Shown piece after piece: positions 7,846 to 16,424 of a stretch of 64,000 bases of DNA (the stretch's first letter is position 1; every line of letters begins with the position of its first letter). The notes under the pieces were generated by a model that worked only from the letters and a program-made list of their open reading frames with translations, was not told where the DNA came from and searched no databases. The stretch is from CAZPKH01 sp964407165 (GTDB taxonomy: Bacteria > Bacteroidota > Bacteroidia > Bacteroidales > Muribaculaceae), in assembly GCA_964407165.1 (NCBI GenBank), contig CAYOUJ010000001.1, forward strand, positions 62,001-126,000, read 5' to 3'. A program made the position numbers and the translations under genes.

Positions 7846-8715
7846 ATGGAAAAAGAGACTACCAACGACTTGCAGCGATATATGAACGTGGGCTTCGGCC
7901 AGCGCCTGACGGCCTTCGCGGCTTGCTGGGTACTTATGCTCATTGTGGCCGGAGTGCTTGCCAACCTTGTCACCGGTCCGGAGATTACAGCCCCGCGCCT
8001 GCGCATAGCAGCCGTGATACAAGACGTGCTGCTGTTCATCGTGCCACCTGTGGTCTCGGCGGTGATAGTGTGCCGCCTGCCGGCGCGGTTCATGCTCATA
8101 GAGCGGGGCTCGGCAGGTGTGGGAGCATACCTCGGCGTTGTCCTGGTCATGTTCGCATCCATACCGATGATGAACTGCCTTGTTGCATGGAACGAGTCGC
8201 TACATTTGCCGGAGAGCATGGCTTCGGTGGAGGCATGGATGCGTCAGTCAGAGGATACAGCCCGCGCCGCCGTCGAGCTGATGCTCGGCTCGTCGACAGT
8301 GGGCAGTTTGATAATCAACCTGCTGATTGTGGCAGTATTGGCCGGGTTCAGCGAGGAGATGTTCTTCAGGGGAGGCCTTCAGCAAATACTGATTACCCGT
8401 CCCATGAACGCGCACGCCGCCATCTGGATTACTGCACTGGTGTTCAGTGCCATGCACGTGCAGTTCTATGGTTTCATCCCCCGCTTGCTACTTGGTGCCT
8501 GGTTCGGCTATCTTGCTTGGTGGAGCCGCTCGATATGGCTCCCAATTGCGGCACATATTATTAACAACAGTGTAGTGGTGGTGGCCTCGTGGCTCGGCAC
8601 TGACAGGGTTAACGAGATAGGCTCGGCAGGTCAGCCCGTGCTCGTGTGCACATCGCTGGTGCTCACCATGTTCATGGTATGGGCCGTTTGGCGCCTCCTC
8701 AAAAAAGGGGCGTGA
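7846..8715 (+). CDS. CPBP family intramembrane glutamic/metalloprotease
   Basis: 289 aa polytopic membrane protein. Segments lie near residues 22-43, 55-77, 92-110, 152-168, 190-205 and 212-250. The CPBP (Abi/Rce1) signature is intact: EEMFFRG with Glu170-Glu171 and Arg175, His204 in SAMHVQFYGF, and His237 in AAHIINN. The family cleaves or binds membrane substrates; the target here is unknown. The start is fixed by the close promoter box. The porQ gene follows after 40 bp. Confidence 0.88.
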   Translation: MEKETTNDLQRYMNVGFGQRLTAFAACWVLMLIVAGVLANLVTGPEITAPRLRIAAVIQDVLLFIVPPVVSAVIVCRLPARFMLIERGSAGVGAYLGVVLVMFASIPMMNCLVAWNESLHLPESMASVEAWMRQSEDTARAAVELMLGSSTVGSLIINLLIVAVLAGFSEEMFFRGGLQQILITRPMNAHAAIWITALVFSAMHVQFYGFIPRLLLGAWFGYLAWWSRSIWLPIAAHIINNSVVVVASWLGTDRVNEIGSAGQPVLVCTSLVLTMFMVWAVWRLLKKGA

Positions 8716-8755
8716 AGATATACTATCGGGGCGCCTTTGCGCGTTATCATTGTTA

Positions 8756-9778
8756 GTGACTAAAAGAAAACTGACATACATTAGCCTGATGCTGATGATG
8801 AGCGCAGCGCCTGTGCTCCGCTGCGAGGACTCTTCGCCGGCTTACCAGTTCCTCAATATCACCTCGTCGACGCACATCTACGGCCTCGGCGGCGTTAACA
8901 TCTCAACCATTGAGGACGACATCAACATCATCGACCAAAACCCTGCGTTGCTCGGCCCTGAGATAGACATGCAGCTGGGACTCAACTACATGCGCTACAT
9001 CTCGAGCAGCAACTTTGCCGGGGTGCGTTTCGGCATGGCCATCAACGACCGCAGTGCCTGGGCCTTGGGCGTGCAATACTTCGACTACGGCAGTATCGAC
9101 GGCTACGACGAGTTCGGACAGCCCACCGGCGCTTTCTCACCCAAGGATGTAGCCATATCAGGCACCTACTCACACGACATCACCGACCGCTGGCGCGGCG
9201 GCATCGCCCTCAAGTTTGTCTCCAGCTCATACGAGAGCTACTCGGCACTGGCCCTCGCCACCGACCTCGGCATCAACTACTACAATCCCGACAACGACCA
9301 ATCGCTCAGCCTCGTCGTGAGCAACCTCGGCGGCCAGATCAAACGCTTCGACACCTCCTACGACCGCCTCCCCATCGACGTGCGCATAGGATGGACCGGC
9401 AGTTTCGGCACCCTGCCGATACGCTGGTCTGTGACAGCGTGGAACCTGACCAAGTGGCACCTCCCTTTCTATGACACCGGCGACGGCACCTCCGAGGGTG
9501 AATGGAAAGACAAGTTCGGCACCAACCTGCTGCGCCACCTGGTGTTTGGCGCCGACTTCATCCCATCTGACAATTTCAACATATCCATCGGATACAACTA
9601 CAAGACGCGCACTGACATGTCTACCTATCACCGCAACATGCTGTCAGGGTGGTCTGTCGGGGCTGGATTGAAGCTCAACGCTTTCGGCATCGGCATCGCT
9701 TACTCGCAACCTCACGCCGGCGGGTCGACGCTTATGCTCAACATCTCCACCAATCTTTACGAACTACGTCATCGATAG
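8756..9778 (+). CDS. porQ: PorQ-like outer-membrane protein
   Basis: 340 aa from GTG 8756; a TTG at 8750 is an alternative. Signal peptide about residues 1-20, then many amphipathic strands. It resembles PorQ (PorV/FadL-like family), a type IX secretion accessory in Porphyromonas: an N-terminal SSPAYQFL...STHIYGLGGV segment, the NPALLGP motif and a VSNLGGQ segment. As I recall, porQ is followed by cmk and ispH in other Bacteroidales too, as here. No other type IX secretion genes are in the window apart from a GldB homologue. Confidence 0.8.
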   Translation: MTKRKLTYISLMLMMSAAPVLRCEDSSPAYQFLNITSSTHIYGLGGVNISTIEDDINIIDQNPALLGPEIDMQLGLNYMRYISSSNFAGVRFGMAINDRSAWALGVQYFDYGSIDGYDEFGQPTGAFSPKDVAISGTYSHDITDRWRGGIALKFVSSSYESYSALALATDLGINYYNPDNDQSLSLVVSNLGGQIKRFDTSYDRLPIDVRIGWTGSFGTLPIRWSVTAWNLTKWHLPFYDTGDGTSEGEWKDKFGTNLLRHLVFGADFIPSDNFNISIGYNYKTRTDMSTYHRNMLSGWSVGAGLKLNAFGIGIAYSQPHAGGSTLMLNISTNLYELRHR

Positions 9779-9795
9779 GCCATTATAATCCAGCC

Positions 9796-10494
9796 ATGAA
9801 AAAAATCACCATAGCCATCGACGGCTACTCATCCTCCGGCAAGAGCACCATGGCGCGCCGCCTAGCGCAGACCATCGGTTACCGCTACGTCGACTCGGGA
9901 GCCATGTACCGAGCCGTCACCCTCCATGGCCTGCGCAACGGATGGGTGGATACGTCGACAGGCACCGTAACCGATACAGCTTCACTAATAGCCTCGCTGA
10001 AAGATATTACGGTAGACTTTGCGCCTACGCCTGAAGGGCAGCACACACTGCTCTGCGGAGAGGATGTGGAGCGCGAGATCCGCTCGATGGAGGTTTCGGG
10101 CTGTGTCTCGCAAGTTGCCGTAATCCCCGAGGTACGCGAGGCATTGGTAGAATGGCAACAAGCACTTGGCACAGACGGCGGGATAGTGATGGACGGCCGC
10201 GACATCGGCACGACCGTCTTTCCCAATGCCGAGTTGAAAGTATTTGTCGACGCCGCCCCCGAGACCCGTGCGCAGCGTCGTTACGAGGAGCTTCTCGGCA
10301 AAGGCGAGCAGGCCACTTACGAGGCTGTGCTTGAGAACGTCCGCGAGCGCGACCGGATAGACACCACACGTGCCGTAAGCCCCCTTCGAAAAGCCAACGA
10401 CGCCCGCGTGCTCGACAACAGCCGCATGACCCTCGACGAGCAAAACGAGGCCCTTTTGAAGATGTATCATCAGACCGTCGGCCGATGCAGGTAG
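9796..10494 (+). CDS. cmk: cytidylate kinase
   Basis: 232 aa from ATG 9796, 17 nt after porQ. It phosphorylates CMP/dCMP with ATP. P-loop GYSSSGKST (residues 10-18), the nucleotide-binding YVDSGAMYR (31-39), DGRDIGTTVFP and the lid RDRIDTTRAVSPL are all present. Length is normal. It overlaps ispH by 10 bp, so the two are likely translated together. Confidence 0.95.
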   Translation: MKKITIAIDGYSSSGKSTMARRLAQTIGYRYVDSGAMYRAVTLHGLRNGWVDTSTGTVTDTASLIASLKDITVDFAPTPEGQHTLLCGEDVEREIRSMEVSGCVSQVAVIPEVREALVEWQQALGTDGGIVMDGRDIGTTVFPNAELKVFVDAAPETRAQRRYEELLGKGEQATYEAVLENVRERDRIDTTRAVSPLRKANDARVLDNSRMTLDEQNEALLKMYHQTVGRCR

Positions 10495-11360
10495 AGATTG
10501 ACTCCAACTCGGGTTTCTGCCACGGTGTGGTCACGGCCATCCGCAAGGCCGAGGAACAGCTGGCGCTGGGACGTCCGCTCTATTGCCTGGGCGACATCGT
10601 GCATAACAATCTCGAGGTCGAGCGGCTCTGTTCACAAGGCCTTGTCACCATAACCCATGCCGACCTTGAGCAGATCCATGGCGCGCGCGTGCTGCTGCGC
10701 GCCCATGGCGAGCCGCCGTCCACCTACGCCACCGCCCTGCGCCGCGACATCGAGATAGTCGACGCCACATGCCCTGTTGTGCTCGCCCTCCAACGACGCA
10801 TACGCCGTGCCTACATCACCTGCTCAAAAGACACCCAGATAGTGATTTACGGCAAAAAGGGCCATGCAGAGGTCAACGGCTTGGTAGGGCAGACCGACGG
10901 CACTGCAATTGTGATCGAACGCCTGGAAGAACTCGACGCTCTTGATTTCACACGGCCAATAGACCTTTACGCGCAGACCACCAAGTCGATAGAGGGCCTG
11001 CGCGGAGTGGTGCGAGAAATAGGGCAGAGGATGGCCTATGGAGTGCCGTTCACCCACCACGACACCATCTGCCGCCAGGTGAGCGGGCGCCGCGAGGGAC
11101 TGCGCAAGTTTGCCGCGGAGCACGACGTGGTGCTCTTTGTCAGCGGCGCCAAGAGTAGCAACGGTCGTGTGCTTTATGCCGAATGTCTGCAGGTCAATCC
11201 GCGCACCCACACGGTAATCTCCCCCGGCGACGTGCGCCCCGAGTGGTTTGTCGACGCCGAGACCGTTGGCATCTGCGGAGCCACTTCTACGCCGCGATGG
11301 CTTATGGAGCGAGTGCTCGACACAGTAACTAAATTTGGCCAAGTTACAGAAAAGAGTTAA
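10485..11360 (+). CDS. ispH: 4-hydroxy-3-methylbut-2-enyl diphosphate reductase
   Basis: 291 aa, last step of the MEP isoprenoid pathway. The three [4Fe-4S] cysteines are Cys12 (GFCHGV), Cys96 (ATCPVV) and Cys196 (TICRQV), spaced as in E. coli IspH. Substrate-binding His74 (RAHGEP), the KKGHAEV loop and QTT (164-166) are present. The start overlaps cmk. Its stop codon overlaps the promoter box of the next gene. Confidence 0.96.
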   Translation: MQVEIDSNSGFCHGVVTAIRKAEEQLALGRPLYCLGDIVHNNLEVERLCSQGLVTITHADLEQIHGARVLLRAHGEPPSTYATALRRDIEIVDATCPVVLALQRRIRRAYITCSKDTQIVIYGKKGHAEVNGLVGQTDGTAIVIERLEELDALDFTRPIDLYAQTTKSIEGLRGVVREIGQRMAYGVPFTHHDTICRQVSGRREGLRKFAAEHDVVLFVSGAKSSNGRVLYAECLQVNPRTHTVISPGDVRPEWFVDAETVGICGATSTPRWLMERVLDTVTKFGQVTEKS

Positions 11361-11365
11361 CTTTG
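11358..11365 (+). promoter_or_regulatory. -7 box of the PASTA-rluD pair
   Basis: TAACTTTG starts on the TAA stop of ispH and lies 27 nt before the ATG at 11393. Confidence 0.55.
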
Positions 11366-11392
11366 TGGCCTAATCGACGTAATCAAACTACC

Positions 11393-12031
11393 ATGACCAA
11401 GGACTCACATAAGCCCTCACGCTGGCAGACCGTAATCAAAGTCTGCCTCAACCTCCTCATAATGGCCGCAATAGTGCTCATCTTAGGATGGCTGGCCATG
11501 CTGTGGATGGACCACTTCACCCTCCACGGACAGACCCGCACCATCCCCGACCTGCGCGGCCTCGACTATAACGCCGCTGCAGCGCGCCTTGAGGAGGACG
11601 ACCTAATCATCGAGCTCAGCGACTCCGTCTACGAGTCGAAGGCACGCCCCGGTGCCATCATCGACCAGAACCCCAAGGGAGGCAACGTCGTCAAGCCCGG
11701 CCGAGTGGTCTACGTCACCATCAACGCCTTCTCCCCCAAGATGGTAACTGTGCCACAACTTACCGACATATCTGTGCGCCAGGCCCGCTCGGTGCTCGAA
11801 GGTCTTGGCATAAAGAATGTTACTGAGGTCTCGGTAGTTTCTGAATACGCCGGCCTGGTGCTCGGCGCCAGCTGCGACGGCCACCGCCTGCTCCCCGGAG
11901 CACGTCTTCCCGTTACCGCCCGCGTGACCCTCCAGGTCGGCGACGGCATGCCCGACCTGCCCGACACCATCATGGTCGACAGCATCCACACCGGCGCTGC
12001 CGAGGCCGTTGAAAAAGTTAACATCGAGTGA
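11393..12031 (+). CDS. PASTA-domain membrane protein
   Basis: 212 aa from ATG 11393. A short basic cytoplasmic segment, one membrane helix (about residues 15-37), then tandem PASTA domains with the VPDLRGLDYNAAAARLE and VPQLTDISVRQARSVLEGLG patterns. PASTA domains bind muropeptides or beta-lactams on Ser/Thr kinases and PBPs, but no kinase or transpeptidase domain is attached. In Bacteroidota, stand-alone PASTA proteins next to an rluD gene are common. A cell-wall role is inferred. Its stop overlaps the GTG of the next gene. Confidence 0.87.
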   Translation: MTKDSHKPSRWQTVIKVCLNLLIMAAIVLILGWLAMLWMDHFTLHGQTRTIPDLRGLDYNAAAARLEEDDLIIELSDSVYESKARPGAIIDQNPKGGNVVKPGRVVYVTINAFSPKMVTVPQLTDISVRQARSVLEGLGIKNVTEVSVVSEYAGLVLGASCDGHRLLPGARLPVTARVTLQVGDGMPDLPDTIMVDSIHTGAAEAVEKVNIE

Positions 12032-13065
12032 CCGCCGTGGACACAGACGAGACAGTGGTCCCGCAGGAGCGGTATGAGCATTACCGCTTCCTTGCCGACA
12101 CCGGCCAGCAACTGCTGCGCGTCGACAAGTTCCTGACCGAGCGCCTCCCCGGCGTCTCGCGCAACCGCGTGCAACAGGCCGCCGAGGCCGAGTGCATACT
12201 CGTCGGCGGACGCCCTGTCAAGTCTAACTACCGCGTCAAGCCCGGCGACCTGGTGCAGGTGGTCATGGACCGCCCGCGCTACGAGATGGAGATCGAGCCG
12301 GAAGACATCCCCCTCGACATTGTCTATGAAGACCACGACGTGATGGTGGTCAACAAGCCCGCCGGTCTCGTCGTCCATCCCGGCCACGGCAACTGGTCCG
12401 GCACGCTGGTCAACGCCCTCGCCTGGCATCTGCGTGACAACCCCGACTACGACGTCAACGACCCCCGCCTCGGCCTCGTCCACCGCATAGACAAAGACAC
12501 CTCCGGCCTCCTCGCCGTCGCCAAGACACCCGACGCCAAAACGCGCCTCGGCAAACAGTTCTTCAACAAAACAACGCGCCGTGAATACCTTGCCCTCGTC
12601 TGGGGCGTCCCCTCGCCCGCAAAAGGGACTGTTGAAACGCTCATGGGCCGCGACCGGCGCGACCGCCTGCGCATGGCTGTCCTCCCCGACGACGACCCAA
12701 CCGGCAAGCGCGCCGTCACCCATTACGAAGTGCTCGAAAACTTCGGTCACGTCTCTCTCGTGCGCTGCGTGCTCGAGACAGGGCGCACCCACCAGATACG
12801 CGTCCACCTCAGCCTCCTGGGGCATCCTCTGTTCTGCGACGCCCGCTACGGCGGCGACGTGGTGCTCCGCGGCGAGCGCACGGCGTCATATAAACAATTT
12901 ATAGCCAACTGCATGAAGCTGTGCCCGCGCCAGGCCCTGCACGCGCGCACCCTGGGTTTCACCCACCCGCGCACAGGCGAAGAAATGTATTTCGAGGCGC
13001 CCGTGCCTCCGGACATGCAGCAGATCATCGACAAGTGGCGCACCTACTCCGCTAATAAAGTTTAA
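12028..13065 (+). CDS. rluD: RluA-family 23S rRNA pseudouridine synthase
   Basis: 345 aa, starting at GTG 12028, which overlaps the PASTA stop (GTGA). N-terminal S4 RNA-binding domain (about 30-90, RVDKFLTERLPGVSRNRVQ), then the catalytic domain with HRIDKDTSG (Asp155 is the nucleophile), followed by GRTHQIRVHL. It isomerises uridine in large-subunit rRNA; the RluD assignment (helix 69) rests on domain layout and is not certain within the RluA family. Confidence 0.9.
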   Translation: MTAVDTDETVVPQERYEHYRFLADTGQQLLRVDKFLTERLPGVSRNRVQQAAEAECILVGGRPVKSNYRVKPGDLVQVVMDRPRYEMEIEPEDIPLDIVYEDHDVMVVNKPAGLVVHPGHGNWSGTLVNALAWHLRDNPDYDVNDPRLGLVHRIDKDTSGLLAVAKTPDAKTRLGKQFFNKTTRREYLALVWGVPSPAKGTVETLMGRDRRDRLRMAVLPDDDPTGKRAVTHYEVLENFGHVSLVRCVLETGRTHQIRVHLSLLGHPLFCDARYGGDVVLRGERTASYKQFIANCMKLCPRQALHARTLGFTHPRTGEEMYFEAPVPPDMQQIIDKWRTYSANKV

Positions 13066-13075
13066 CACAATTATA

Positions 13076-13100
13076 ATAAAGCCTCCCGGCGAGGCGTTAT
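13076..13100. terminator. possible terminator hairpin after rluD
   Basis: A short stem GCCTC/GAGGC (13081-13095, loop CCGGC) with AT-rich flanks lies 15 bp after the rluD stop and 80 bp before the exopolysaccharide genes. There is no strong T-run, so confidence is low. Confidence 0.35.
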
Positions 13101-13175
13101 ATTATAAATACCCCCAATCAGTGCACTCATAAAACACTCTCCTCGGTCCGAAACGTAACATTACCCATTGGGAAA

Positions 13176-13982
13176 ATGAAGAACATCCTACTCTGCACCC
13201 TGCTTGCCATGGCCGCCATGATCGTGACGGCCTCATGCTCAACGGAGCGCTCACCCCTGACTTATTTCCAGAACATCGACAGCATTCCCCAGGGCATCCC
13301 CACCGGCGACTACAACGTGAAGATCGAGCCTTCCGACGAGCTCTTCATCACCGTCACCTCCGCCCAGCCAGAGGCCACCGTTAACTATAACCTCCCCCTC
13401 GTCAACCCCGGCAACACCACCGTCATCGGCCAGTCGACCCAGAGCCAGCAGCAGACCTACGTGGTAGACAACAAGGGCGACATCATCATGCCCGTCCTCG
13501 GCACCATCCACGTCGAAGGGATGACCATCGAGCAACTGCAGGCTTACCTACGCGGCCGCATCTCGGCCGATGTCGAGGATCCGATAGTCAAGGTCGAGCT
13601 GCTCAACTTCAGGGTCATTGTCGCCGGCGAAGTCAAAGAGCCGGGCACCTACGAGGTGAAGACACGCCGCTTCAGCGTGCTCGACGCCCTGGCGGCAGCA
13701 GGCGACCTGACGGAGTATGCCGAACGAAACAACGTGTTGGTTATCCGCGAAGTAGGCGGCAAGCGCACTTACGAGCGCCTCAACCTCAACGACGCCGCCT
13801 CCCTCAGTTCACCTTACTTCTACCTCAAGCAGAACGACTACGTGTACGTCGAACCCAACAAGATTCGCAAGGACAACTCGAAATACAACCAGAACAACGC
13901 CTTCAAGCTCTCTGTCACCTCAACCATTGTCAGCGGCTGCTCTGTAATCGCATCGCTGATTATAGCCCTCTGCGTCAAGTAA
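13176..13982 (+). CDS. Wza-like polysaccharide export lipoprotein
   Basis: 268 aa. Lipoprotein signal ending in VTASC (Cys21). A Poly_export domain (about 50-150, YNVKIEPSDELFITV and GDIIMPVLGTIHVEGMT) is followed by an SLBB domain (VIVAGEVKEPGTYEV) and a C-terminal hydrophobic stretch. These proteins form the outer-membrane or periplasmic channel for capsule or exopolysaccharide. It is the first gene of the cluster, followed after 16 nt by the Wzc-like gene. Confidence 0.9.
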   Translation: MKNILLCTLLAMAAMIVTASCSTERSPLTYFQNIDSIPQGIPTGDYNVKIEPSDELFITVTSAQPEATVNYNLPLVNPGNTTVIGQSTQSQQQTYVVDNKGDIIMPVLGTIHVEGMTIEQLQAYLRGRISADVEDPIVKVELLNFRVIVAGEVKEPGTYEVKTRRFSVLDALAAAGDLTEYAERNNVLVIREVGGKRTYERLNLNDAASLSSPYFYLKQNDYVYVEPNKIRKDNSKYNQNNAFKLSVTSTIVSGCSVIASLIIALCVK

Positions 13983-13998
13983 CCACCCCCTGAAAAGC

Positions 13999-16371
13999 AT
14001 GGAAAAAGATTCTACCTCCCACCAGATTCGTCCCCGTCGCGCCTTCGGCATCAAAAAGTTTTGCCGGCTGTGTCTGAAGTATTGGCTGTGGTTTGTCATC
14101 AGCCTTATGGTTATAGGCTGCGGCACGGTCTTCTATCTGCTCCACCGCCAGGACACCAAGGAGGTCGACGCACAGGTGATGCTCCCGCAGGACACATCCT
14201 CTACCTCGCTAATGGCTGAGATGTCGCGTTCCTTCTCCTTCGGCGATTTCATGGGCTCGTCCACCTCCACTGACAACGAGATGGACGTCATGCGATCCCA
14301 CACTGTCTTTCTCAACACGGCCAAGGAGCTTGAACTCAACACCACGCTATATGTAAGGGACAATCCCATCCGCTGGGTGCCCACGCACATCAATCCCCCG
14401 CTGGAGCTGAAAAGCGACCCGGCCATCGGCGACACCATCACCCGCCAGCTGGTGTTTGACGTCCGCCGCAACGATGCCGGCCGCTGGAAGGTAAAAATCA
14501 AGATACTCAAGAAAGTAATCTGGGAGGCCGCCGACCAGACCCTCCCCCTGGTTATGAAGACCCCTTACGGCGAGTTTACCCTCGTCGGCACCGATTACCT
14601 AGCACGGTGCAAGTCTAAGCGTTTCCGATTTACATTTGGCTCTTATCATGGCGCCGCCGAAGGATATGCGCAGGTGGTCAAGGTGTTCATTCCCAACAAG
14701 AAGACCGACTTCATAGGTCTTACTTACTCCACCAACGAGCCCAAGTTTGGCAAGCAACTTCTGAGCACCATCATAGCCCAATACAACGAACTTGGCGTCA
14801 AGCAGCAAAACGAGCGCGACTCAAAGTCGCTCTCGTTCATCAACCAGCGCATCGAGTCGCTCACTGAGGAACTAGCCGAGAGCGAGCGCAAGATTGAGGC
14901 GTTCAAGATGACGCACAAGATTACCGACCCGGAGGCAGATGTGCAGGTGCTCTTGCAGAAATCCACCTCAATCGAGGGCGAGATGCTCGGTGCTCAGACC
15001 GAGCACGAGATACTCTCGATGACGCGCCAGTTTATCTCCAACCCCGCCAACAACTATTCGCTCATACCCTCGCTCGGCGTTGACGGCAGCAGCTCATCGC
15101 AGCCCTACGCTGCCGCCTCCGACGCCATCAGCAAATATAACGAGGTGATGCTCGAGCGCATGAAGATAGCCTCGTCGGCCAAAGGCAACAACGCCGCCCT
15201 CAAGATGCTCGACGACCAGCTCGAGGCCATGCGCAAGAACATCATCGTCTCTGTAGACCGCGCATATAACAACTCTTCTGTCAAACTCGGCGAAATACGC
15301 AAGGAAAACAACAACACCGCCTCGCGCATAGGCACTATACCCACCCTCGAGCGCGAGTACGAGGGTCTCAAGCGCGTCCAGCTTGTCCAGGAGCAGCTCT
15401 ACCTCTTCCTGCTCAAGCAGCGCGAGGAGACCTCCATGAACATCGCCCGCGTGACCCCCACGCTCCTGACTATCGACGAGCCCCATACCATCGTGCTTGA
15501 CAATGCCTTAAGCAACGCCAAGATACTCTGCATCGCCCTGTTCATCGCCTTGCTCATACCGGCTCTGATGGTCTACTTCTTCAAATATTCAGAGACAACT
15601 ATGACAGGCAACGAATTTGGCAAGCAGTGCGACGCCCCTGTTATTGCCAACATCCCCCCTCTTGGCCCCGACAACCGCAAGATACTCTTCCAGAACCGCA
15701 TAGACGGCGAGACCGACCCGGCCGTGAAACATGCCGTCGAGAGCTACCGCGCCCTGCGCCACAACGTGCAAGACGTGCTCTACATGCTCCTCAGCGGCGC
15801 CGTCATGGTCACATCGCCCAAGGGAGGCGAAGGCAAAGGCGTGGTAGCGGCCAACCTCGCCGCATCACTCGGCCTCCTCGGCAAGCGCACTTTGCTGGTC
15901 GACACAGACATGCGCCATCCCGAGATCGCCGCCCTTCTCGGCATGGCCGACACCGACGGCCTTCAGCAACTCCTTACGGGCAAAGACTCCGTGCCCAATG
16001 TGCGGACCGTCGAACTGCTCGCCGGACGCACCCTCGACGTTCTCACCGCCGGAGGTGTCTCAGAAATCTCATCCGAGCTGCTCGCCTCCCAGGCCTACGA
16101 GAAGTTTGTCGACGAGGTGCACCACCAGTATGACTATGTAGTGGCATGCTGCCCCGAGGTTGCTGACAATAACGACACTTTCGAGATAGCAAAATATGCC
16201 CAGCTCACCCTGATGGTGGTCGGTGCCGGCGTTACTACCGGCCCTGACATCGATTTTGTGAACCGTTTGTACGAGGGCGGACGCCTCCCGCGTATTGCCC
16301 TTGTGGTCACCGACTCCGATGCCAAGACCTACGCCGTCAATGACGCCCAGATAGCCCGTGAAGCCAACTGA
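13999..16371 (+). CDS. Wzc-like chain-length regulator with degenerate BY-kinase domain
   Basis: 790 aa. Wzz-type membrane protein: helices near residues 25-45 and 500-522, a long periplasmic coiled coil (about 270-470) with GNVR-like region, and a cytoplasmic BY-kinase fold (about 570-790). The kinase site looks damaged. Walker A reads SPKGGEGKGVV (Lys613 followed by Gly614, not Ser/Thr). Walker B reads YVVACCPEV (715-720) where hhhDxPP is expected. Only Walker A' (LLVDTDMRHP, 633-640) is normal. The C-terminus has no tyrosine cluster. I infer a structural co-polymerase that may not autophosphorylate. Confidence 0.88.
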   Translation: MEKDSTSHQIRPRRAFGIKKFCRLCLKYWLWFVISLMVIGCGTVFYLLHRQDTKEVDAQVMLPQDTSSTSLMAEMSRSFSFGDFMGSSTSTDNEMDVMRSHTVFLNTAKELELNTTLYVRDNPIRWVPTHINPPLELKSDPAIGDTITRQLVFDVRRNDAGRWKVKIKILKKVIWEAADQTLPLVMKTPYGEFTLVGTDYLARCKSKRFRFTFGSYHGAAEGYAQVVKVFIPNKKTDFIGLTYSTNEPKFGKQLLSTIIAQYNELGVKQQNERDSKSLSFINQRIESLTEELAESERKIEAFKMTHKITDPEADVQVLLQKSTSIEGEMLGAQTEHEILSMTRQFISNPANNYSLIPSLGVDGSSSSQPYAAASDAISKYNEVMLERMKIASSAKGNNAALKMLDDQLEAMRKNIIVSVDRAYNNSSVKLGEIRKENNNTASRIGTIPTLEREYEGLKRVQLVQEQLYLFLLKQREETSMNIARVTPTLLTIDEPHTIVLDNALSNAKILCIALFIALLIPALMVYFFKYSETTMTGNEFGKQCDAPVIANIPPLGPDNRKILFQNRIDGETDPAVKHAVESYRALRHNVQDVLYMLLSGAVMVTSPKGGEGKGVVAANLAASLGLLGKRTLLVDTDMRHPEIAALLGMADTDGLQQLLTGKDSVPNVRTVELLAGRTLDVLTAGGVSEISSELLASQAYEKFVDEVHHQYDYVVACCPEVADNNDTFEIAKYAQLTLMVVGAGVTTGPDIDFVNRLYEGGRLPRIALVVTDSDAKTYAVNDAQIAREAN

Positions 16372-16390
16372 CCCTCACCCTCATGGCAGT

Positions 16391-16420
16391 TATAAGTTAT
16401 AAACTATAAGTTATAAGTTG
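16391..16420. repeat. TATAAGT word array before wzx
   Basis: Four copies of the TATAAGT/TATAAACT word run up to the ATG of the flippase gene. Same family as 2453-2480, 31485-31520, 56446-56476 and 63562-63597. Confidence 0.6.
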
Positions 16421-16424
16421 GCCT

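Noticed and set aside
11710..12825. Open frame of 371 codons on the minus strand
   Set aside because: Antisense to the PASTA and rluD genes; composition of a shadow frame.
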